Assembly: GCF_008704395.1 (NCBI RefSeq)
Contig: NZ_CP023695.1
Location: 6,200,001 to 6,264,000 of the forward strand
Direction: 5' to 3'
Source of the DNA: Streptomyces alboniger
Lineage (GTDB): Bacteria > Actinomycetota > Actinomycetes > Streptomycetales > Streptomycetaceae
Length of the DNA: 64,000 nucleotides
The position numbers were made by a program, and so were the translations under genes. Positions 59,169-64,000 of the stretch are shown piece after piece (position 1 is the first letter of the stretch; the number at the start of each line of letters is the position of its first letter). A model generated the notes under the pieces. The model made no database searches and had not been told where the DNA came from. It worked only from the letters and a program-made list of their open reading frames with translations.

Positions 59169-59606
59169 TCAGGCACCACCCGCGTCGGTGAACCCGTGGT
59201 GGGCGATCTCCAGCGTCTCGGTCGCCACGCTCGGGTTGTCCGGGCTGAGACTCGGCCCCTGCCAGCGCACGGGAAGCACCTCGACGAGCCCCCACTGCGC
59301 GACGACGGACCCGTCCGCGCGCAGGGCCGCGATCTGGGCCGTGGGCCGGGTGATCCCGGTGGCGATGGAGGAGATCCAGGCGGCGACGCGGGCGGTGTCG
59401 GGGGTCAGGGGGCGGGTGAGGCGGATGGTGGAGAAGGTCACGCGGGTGGGCAACTGCCAGACGAACCCGTTGTTCCCGCCTTCCTGCCGCTGCTCCACCT
59501 CCACCTCGGAGGCCAGTCCGTCGCACCCGTTGAAAAGGCCGAGGTCCTGGCCGTCGATGGTCAGTTTGAAGAAGACGGTGGAACCGGGGTCCAGGGTCGA
59601 GGGCAT
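59169..59606 (-). CDS. gp19-type tail tube initiator protein (Cis5/Afp5 position)
   Basis: A 145-residue tube-fold protein: STVFFKLTIDGQDLGLFNGC, GLASEVEVEQRQEGGNNGFV, RVTFSTIRLTRPLTPDTARV. It belongs to the same fold as the main tube protein at 63408 but sits next to the baseplate genes, as tube-initiating rings do. Start ATG 59606 with AGGAAAG seven bases upstream. Confidence 0.88.
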   Translation of the reverse strand: MPSTLDPGSTVFFKLTIDGQDLGLFNGCDGLASEVEVEQRQEGGNNGFVWQLPTRVTFSTIRLTRPLTPDTARVAAWISSIATGITRPTAQIAALRADGSVVAQWGLVEVLPVRWQGPSLSPDNPSVATETLEIAHHGFTDAGGA

Positions 59607-59695
59607 GGATTCTTTCCTGTGGCGATGGCAGCGGTGGCAGTTGTTGGGGCGTAGGGATTCGTGCCGCGGGCGGTGATCCGGCTGAGGGCCGGCGC

Positions 59696-62600
59696 TCAGC
59701 GGCCGTGGTCGCGGAGCCGTCCGATCCGCTCACGGTCGCCGCGGAGTTCCGCGCGGAGGAGTCGGGAGAGGGGGGCGAGGAGGCGCCGGGCCAGGTCGTC
59801 CAGGTCGGCGGGGCTGGCAGGGGTGGATTCGGGGGCGGGACCGGGGCCGGGCCCGGTGGGACTGGCGGGGCCCGCGGGGCTGGTGCGGGTGTTGCTGGGG
59901 GCGCTGCCTCCGGGGTCAGGCTTGGTGGCCGTGGGGGCGGTGGTGCGGGCGACCGGAACGGGCGGTTGCGGGGGAGGGGCGGCTGCCGCAGGGGGTGTGG
60001 GGGCGGCCTCGGCCGGACGCCGCTGGACGGCGACTCGGCGGGCCGGGGGCCGAGCGGGAGTAGGCGTCACGGGGGAGGCCGGAGACGCGGATGAGTGGCC
60101 TGGCGTACGGGGGCCGGGCTTGCCCAGGGGTACGACGGCCGGGGTGACGGCAGCGGAAGAGGGGCCGGCCGAGGAGGGCGGGCCCGCGCTCTGGGCTGCC
60201 TGGAGCGGTACGGGGGCCGGTACCGGCCGCGGGGAGGGGGTGGTGCGCCCGGCTGCCGGCGGCTGGGCCGTCAGGCTCCGGGAGGGAGTCAGGGGGAGGG
60301 TGGGGCCGGGGGCGGCGGGGTGGTAACTGCCGGATGTGGTGGGCTGGTTGAGGGGCGCGACCGGGAGAGGTTGGGGGGCGGGGGCTGGGGTGGCTTTCTG
60401 TACGGGGGTGACGGGGGCGCTGAGGGGGAGGGGCGCACTGCTTTCCACCGCGGGCGGGGGCTTCACGGGGCTGGCGGCGGCCCGCTGTACGGGGGTGACT
60501 GGGGAGTTGTCGGGTGCCCGGTGCGTGCCGGGCCGGGGTGCAGGGGAGGGGGCAGTTGGGTGCTGCCGAGGACCTGGGGCGTTGTTGTCGCCTGTGCGCT
60601 GGGGGTCTGCGGGGCTGGCAGCGGCCCTCTGTACGGGGGCGACGGGCATGTCGTTGGGTCCCGGGTGGGCGCGCCGGGGTGCGGGGGAGGGGGTGGCTGG
60701 GTGTTGCCGGGGCTCCGGGGTGCCGTTGCCGGTGGTGTGCTGCGGCTTCGCCGGGGTGGGCGTGGCTTTCTGCACGGGCGTGACCGGCGTGCCGACGGTT
60801 TGGGGGGCAGGGCTGGGTGCCGCCGGGGTTTGCCGAGGGGCGGGGTGCTGCTCTGGCGGGAGTTCGCAGGGGTGGCCGGGGTGACCTGCGCGCCGCCGGG
60901 GGTCGGGCGGGTGCCGGGCTGTGGGGCTGCGGAGGGTGTGGCTGGTGTCTGCGGAGGGGGCGGGCTGCCGTTGGCGGTGCGTTGGGGCTTCGCCGGGGTG
61001 GGCGTGGCTTTCTGCACGGGCGTGACCGGCGTGCCGACGGTTTGGGGGGCAGGGCTGGGTGCCGCCGGGGTTTGCCGAGGGGGCGGGGTGCTGCTCTGGC
61101 GGGAGTTCGCAGGGGTGGCCGGGGTGACCTGCGCGCCGCCGGGGGTCGGGCGGGCGCCGGGCTGCGGGGCTGCGGAGGGTGTGGGTGGCGTCTGCTGAGG
61201 GGGCGGGGTGCTGCCGTCGGTTGTGTGCCGGGGCTTCCCCGAGGTGGCCGCGGCCTTCTGGACAGGGGTGATCGGCGCACCGATGGGGGACTGGCGGGTG
61301 GTGGGCCGCGCGGCCGGGGCGGGTGCGGCTGGGTTCTGCGGGGGTGGTGGGGTGCTGCTCGTGGAGGTGTGCGAGGGCTCCGCCGGGGCGGGGGACACTG
61401 GCGCGCCGGTGGGGGACTGGCGGGTGGCGGGCCGCGCGGCCGGGGTGGGCGCGGCCGGGTGCGAGGGGCGGGGAGTGCTGCTCGCGGCCGTGTGTGAGGT
61501 GTCCGCCGGGGCGGGGGGCACCAGCCCGCCGATGGGGGCTCCGGTGCCGGGCCGCGGTGTCGCGGCGGGGGGCTGCTGACTCAGCGGCTGGCCGAGTCCC
61601 GCGCGGGGGCGCCCGCCTTGGGCGGCGCCGGTGTCCGGGGCGGGGCGCTGGACCCGGCGTACGCGAGGCCGTCGCTGTACGGGCTGGACGGGGGAATCCG
61701 CCCGCACAGCGACGGGGTCTGCTGCCGCCGCGTTCCCGGGACCGGGCGCGGCGGAGGCAGGCATCCCCGGACCGGCGGGGGACACCGGCCCGGGGACATC
61801 TATGGGCCGGACAGGGGTGTCCGGCGCAGTGGAGGAACCGCTCTCGGCGGCGGAGGGTGCCGTACGCGTACGCGTGGCGCCGACAGGGAACAGCTGCCGC
61901 TGCGGCACCGCGGCCGGCGGCGCCGACACCAGCGGGGAACGCCCCGAGGGTGTACGCCGCACCCCGGGTACGACGCGTGCGCCCGACGCCGCCGAACCGG
62001 AGGCCGCTGAACGGGAGGCCGCTGAACCCGACGCCGCTGAGCGCTGAACTGCCGCGTCCGCGGGGGCATTGGGCCCACCGGAGCGGGCCGCGGCGTCGCC
62101 CGCCGCTCGGCTGCCCCGGCTCGGGGCGGGCGAGTCCATGGCAGCACCGGTGAGCGGCGCGGACCCCGCGAGGGGCGCGGTTCGGCCGGGCGTCTTGCGT
62201 TGTACGGGCGAGTGTGCGGCGGAGGTCGGGGCGGCGGGCGTGGGCCGGGGAGCGGCCTCGGGAGCTTCCCCGCGCCGTTGCGGCGCGGACGGCGTCCGCG
62301 CACCGGCCACCGGGACGGCGGCAGCCTCCCCGGCCGCCCGTTGAACGACCCCAGCAGGCTCTGGAGCGACAGAGCCCGTATCAACAGGACCCCCACGCAC
62401 GGGCAGACTCAACGAAGGCAGGTCAAGGCGTCCCGGCCGCCCGGCCACGGGTGTGAGGACATCGCGGAGCAGGCCGCCAGGGGCCGAGGCACGCACCGCG
62501 TGGCCCAACTCCCCGCCCAGAGACGGATTCTGATGGGTGGAGAGAGTGGAGCCGAAGCCCTGCTCGGCGACCGTGCGCGGCGCCGCCAGGACACGCTGGA

Positions 62601-62766
62601 CCGGCGGCACGGCAGCCCAGCCACCACCACCGCCCCGCACACCCGACGCCACCTCGGCACCGGCACCGGAATCAGCACCGGAACCAGCAAGGGCACCGGC
62701 GCCGCCGCGCGCCGTCTCCGCGGCGTCACGCCCCCGCGCCCCACGCCGCCACCCGAACAAGCCCAT
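59696..62766 (-). pseudogene. Pro/Ala/Thr-rich repeat protein of the CIS locus, interrupted by a one-base frameshift
   Basis: The gene starts MGLFGWRRGARGRDAAETAR at 62766. It runs for about 640 codons of Pro/Ala/Thr/Ser-rich repeats carrying VQR/VQK motifs (PPVQRVLAAPR, SPVQRKTPGR, TPVQKA). At 60837-60840 a run of four G (plus strand) replaces the five G of the matching repeat copy at 61079-61083, shifting the frame. The expected TPVQKATPTPAKP text and a conserved helical end (LDDLARRLLAPLSRLLRAEL, then RGDRERIGRL) continue in the other frame to 59696. Joined, the product would be about 1024 residues. It could be a real mutation, a sequencing error or a phase-variable site. Confidence 0.8.
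60746..61230. repeat. Tandem repeat of 243 bases inside the repeat-rich CIS gene
   Basis: Two nearly identical units begin with CTTCGCCGGGGTGGGCGTGG at 60746 and 60988. The spacing is 242 before the G run and 243 after it; 243 is 81 codons, so the ancestral unit kept the frame. More diverged copies continue to the right beyond 61230. Confidence 0.9.
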
Positions 62767-62827
62767 CACTTACCTCGACTCACCAACGCCCGACAGTCCT
62801 ACGCCCGAAGGGCACCCGCCCCAACCC

Positions 62828-62986
62828 TCACTGCCCGGCCTCCGCCTGCTCCACCAGCCTGGCCGTCCGCGCCACGTACGCGCGCCGGTCCGCGTGTTCG
62901 AGGTCGAGGATGTCGTCCATGCCCCAGTGGAAGTGGTAGGCGAGGTACGCGACTTCCTCCTCGATGCGGTCGGCCGCGTACGTCAC
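62828..62986 (-). CDS. Small CIS-locus protein (52 residues)
   Basis: GTG 62986 overlaps the stop of the upstream gene (GTGA). The protein VTYAADRIEEEVAYLAYHFH, WGMDDILDLEHADRRAYVAR, is acidic and helical, and resembles the tiny GpE/tail-assembly-type proteins found after the tube gene in CIS and phage loci. Function is not known; its conserved place suggests a tail assembly role. Confidence 0.75.
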   Translation of the reverse strand: MTYAADRIEEEVAYLAYHFHWGMDDILDLEHADRRAYVARTARLVEQAEAGQ

Positions 62987-63408
62987 GATTCCCCCAGGCG
63001 GCTCCCGGCCAGCTCCACCTCGAAGGACTCCGCGCAGTGCGGGCACGCCACGGCCGCCCGCGTGTGCCCCTCCGCGTTGATCTGCCGGTAGAAGTCCTGG
63101 AGGAAGGCGAGGTCGGAGGCGAACATGTTCTCCACCGTGCCGTCGTGGACGGAGCCGAGCGTGCCGAGCCGGGTGATGACCCGGCCGAGCAGGACCACCG
63201 AGAGGTACGCGGGGTTCTCGCGCACGCGCACGTCCCGCAGCGGGACAAGCTCGTCGCGCGCCGTCGCCAGCCGCATGGCGCCGTTGCGGTGCACGGTCCC
63301 GGACTCGTCCACGAAACCACGCGGCAGCTCGAACTCGAACTCCGTACGCAGCGGTTCACGGACCGCCGCCGCGCCGCCCGCAACCCCCGGAGGGCCTTCG
63401 CGCCGCAT
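62983..63408 (-). CDS. CIS tail assembly protein with a CxxC motif
   Basis: A 141-residue protein starting MRREGPPGVAGGAAAVREPL, with LRTEFEFELPRGFVDESGTV, RDVRVRENPAYLSVVLLGRV and a final CPHCAESFEVELAG. It matches the layout of phage tail assembly proteins that follow the tube gene (gpG-like). The ATG overlaps the tube stop (TAATG). The lone CxxC near the end could bind metal only with a partner. Confidence 0.75.
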   Translation of the reverse strand: MRREGPPGVAGGAAAVREPLRTEFEFELPRGFVDESGTVHRNGAMRLATARDELVPLRDVRVRENPAYLSVVLLGRVITRLGTLGSVHDGTVENMFASDLAFLQDFYRQINAEGHTRAAVACPHCAESFEVELAGSRLGES

Positions 63409-63851
63409 TATTCGATGACCAGCTCTTCGAAGACGATGGTGACCTGCTCGGTCAGCGCGGCGGCGTCGCCCGCCTTGACCCCGCTGGTCTCCACCTTGCT
63501 GCACCAGGCGTTGCGCAGGTTGTAACGCTTCACCGGGTTGTTCTGGTAGTCCATCATCATGATCGTGGCGTTCTTGCGCGCCGAACCCATGTCGCCCGCG
63601 ATGGACGTGTTGATCCACTCGCTGAAGACGGGGCTCTGCGTCATGCCGCGGGTGACCGTGCACTCGCCGGCCTTCTTCACGCCGGGCATCTTCTTCACGA
63701 CGGGCTTCCCGTCGGCCGACACCTGCTGGTACTCGATGACGTCCTGCTCCATCGACAGGCCGCTCACCTCTTGGAGGTACTCGACCATGACGCCGTCGAT
63801 CTGAAGGCCGAAGTTGTGTGTGGTGAGGGCGTCACCGGGCTGAAGGGACAA
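63408..63851 (-). CDS. CIS inner tube protein (Cis1/Afp1 type)
   Basis: A 147-residue gp19-fold tube protein. MSLQPGDALTTHNFGLQIDG, VMVEYLQEVSGLSMEQDVIE, and MPGVKKAGECTVTRGMTQSP, plus a C-terminal strand EQVTIVFEELVIE, are the normal pattern of CIS tube subunits. It is preceded by the sheath gene and would form the hexameric inner tube. Upstream leader GTGAACTCC on the minus strand is weak but correctly placed. Confidence 0.93.
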   Translation of the reverse strand: MSLQPGDALTTHNFGLQIDGVMVEYLQEVSGLSMEQDVIEYQQVSADGKPVVKKMPGVKKAGECTVTRGMTQSPVFSEWINTSIAGDMGSARKNATIMMMDYQNNPVKRYNLRNAWCSKVETSGVKAGDAAALTEQVTIVFEELVIE

Positions 63852-63896
63852 GGGAGTTCACTCCTGGTGTGGTTCTCTGGGGCGGTGATGTCAAGT

Positions 63897-63932
63897 GCGT
63901 ACGCGGTACACGCGGCGTACGCGGCGTACGCG
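63897..63932. repeat. Four 9-base direct repeats between the sheath and tube genes
   Basis: GCGTACGCG occurs at 63897, 63915 and 63924, with a variant GTACACGCG at 63906. They fill most of the 83-base gap before the tube start. Each unit contains the self-complementary core CGTACG. Confidence 0.8.
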
Positions 63933-63934
63933 GT

Positions 63935-64000
63935 CTACTCCTCCAGCTCGCCGCCCCCGCCGGAGAACTGCGCGAGCCGGAACACCACGAACTCGGCGGG
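63935..64000 (-). CDS. CIS sheath protein, C-terminal end (Cis2/Afp2 type)
   Basis: The last 21 codons and stop of a gene that enters from the right edge: PAEFVVFRLAQFSGGGGELE, ending in E and TAG at 63935-63937. A VVFRLxQ-type final strand is usual in contractile sheath proteins, and the gene order (sheath then tube) supports it. Confidence 0.85.
   Translation of the reverse strand, partial: PAEFVVFRLAQFSGGGGELEE

Noticed and set aside
60746..62700. Possible transposon or integrated element because of repeats
   Set aside because: Repeat units are multiples of three and encode a continuous Pro/Ala/Thr-rich protein with VQR motifs. There are no terminal inverted repeats or transposase.
1..64000. 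Transfer RNA or ribosomal RNA genes
   Set aside because: I looked for cloverleaf-like and rRNA-like stretches in the gaps and saw none.

Overview
The window is high-GC, tightly packed DNA with GTGA/ATGA gene overlaps, purine-rich ribosome-binding sites, many GTG starts and very long antisense open frames. With a D-cycloserine locus, an aerobic cobalamin locus, a SepF paralogue, GerW, a bldA-type TTA codon pattern and a Streptomyces-type contractile injection system (CIS), this is almost certainly a Streptomyces chromosome.

Layout. (1) 1-4406: a drug-type ABC transporter (minus strand, running off the left edge), then a thioesterase-II-like protein without its nucleophile, an AMP-forming ligase and a nitrilase-family hydrolase. 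This looks like the edge of a metabolite locus. (2) 4505-6669: a membrane protein and a divergent TetR regulator around a shared inverted repeat, then a TauE/SafE permease. (3) 6870-15559: the D-cycloserine cluster: dcsI (plus strand) converging on a minus-strand operon dcsA-B-C-D-E, a short-chain dehydrogenase, dcsG and dcsJ. L-Arg is hydroxylated (DcsA) and hydrolysed to hydroxyurea (DcsB). O-acetyl-L-serine (DcsE) plus hydroxyurea gives O-ureido-L-serine (DcsD), which is racemised (DcsC) and cyclised (DcsG). DcsI and DcsJ give self-resistance. (4) 16031-31330: a cryptic operon of about 15 kb. It has an amino-acid permease of the CycA type, a glucarate-dehydratase-like enzyme, a FemAB/GNAT-like acyltransferase, a WbpA/WbpB/WbpE-like trio (sugar C6 dehydrogenase, Gfo/Idh oxidoreductase, DegT aminotransferase), a second DegT protein that has lost its lysine, a sugar-isomerase/M20-peptidase fusion, a Gfo/Idh fusion with an unrecognised C-terminal domain, a methyltransferase-like protein, an MFS exporter and an XRE regulator. 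I infer an amino-uronic-acid/amino-acid conjugate. This is the best candidate for an undescribed system. (5) 31443-36293: a receptor kinase fused to a solute-binding domain, GerW, three tiny secreted proteins, an orphan operator-promoter and a decayed phosphatase. (6) 36293-47656: cobalamin (corrin ring) genes cobN, cobG, cobH, cobIJ, cobK, cbiD, cobM and cobL, with a B12 riboswitch in front of cobN. (7) 47904-52103: SepF-like, AAA ATPase, MazG-like, hypothetical and F420-type oxidoreductase genes. (8) 52220-64000: a minus-strand contractile injection system operon (sheath end, tube, tube initiator, LysM, VgrG spike, gp25, baseplate J, tail protein I, zinc-ribbon membrane protein). It contains a repeat-rich gene broken by a one-base difference in a G run.

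All identifications come from reading motifs and gene order; no database search was run. Starts were chosen from ribosome-binding sites, overlaps and family lengths, and doubtful ones are flagged.
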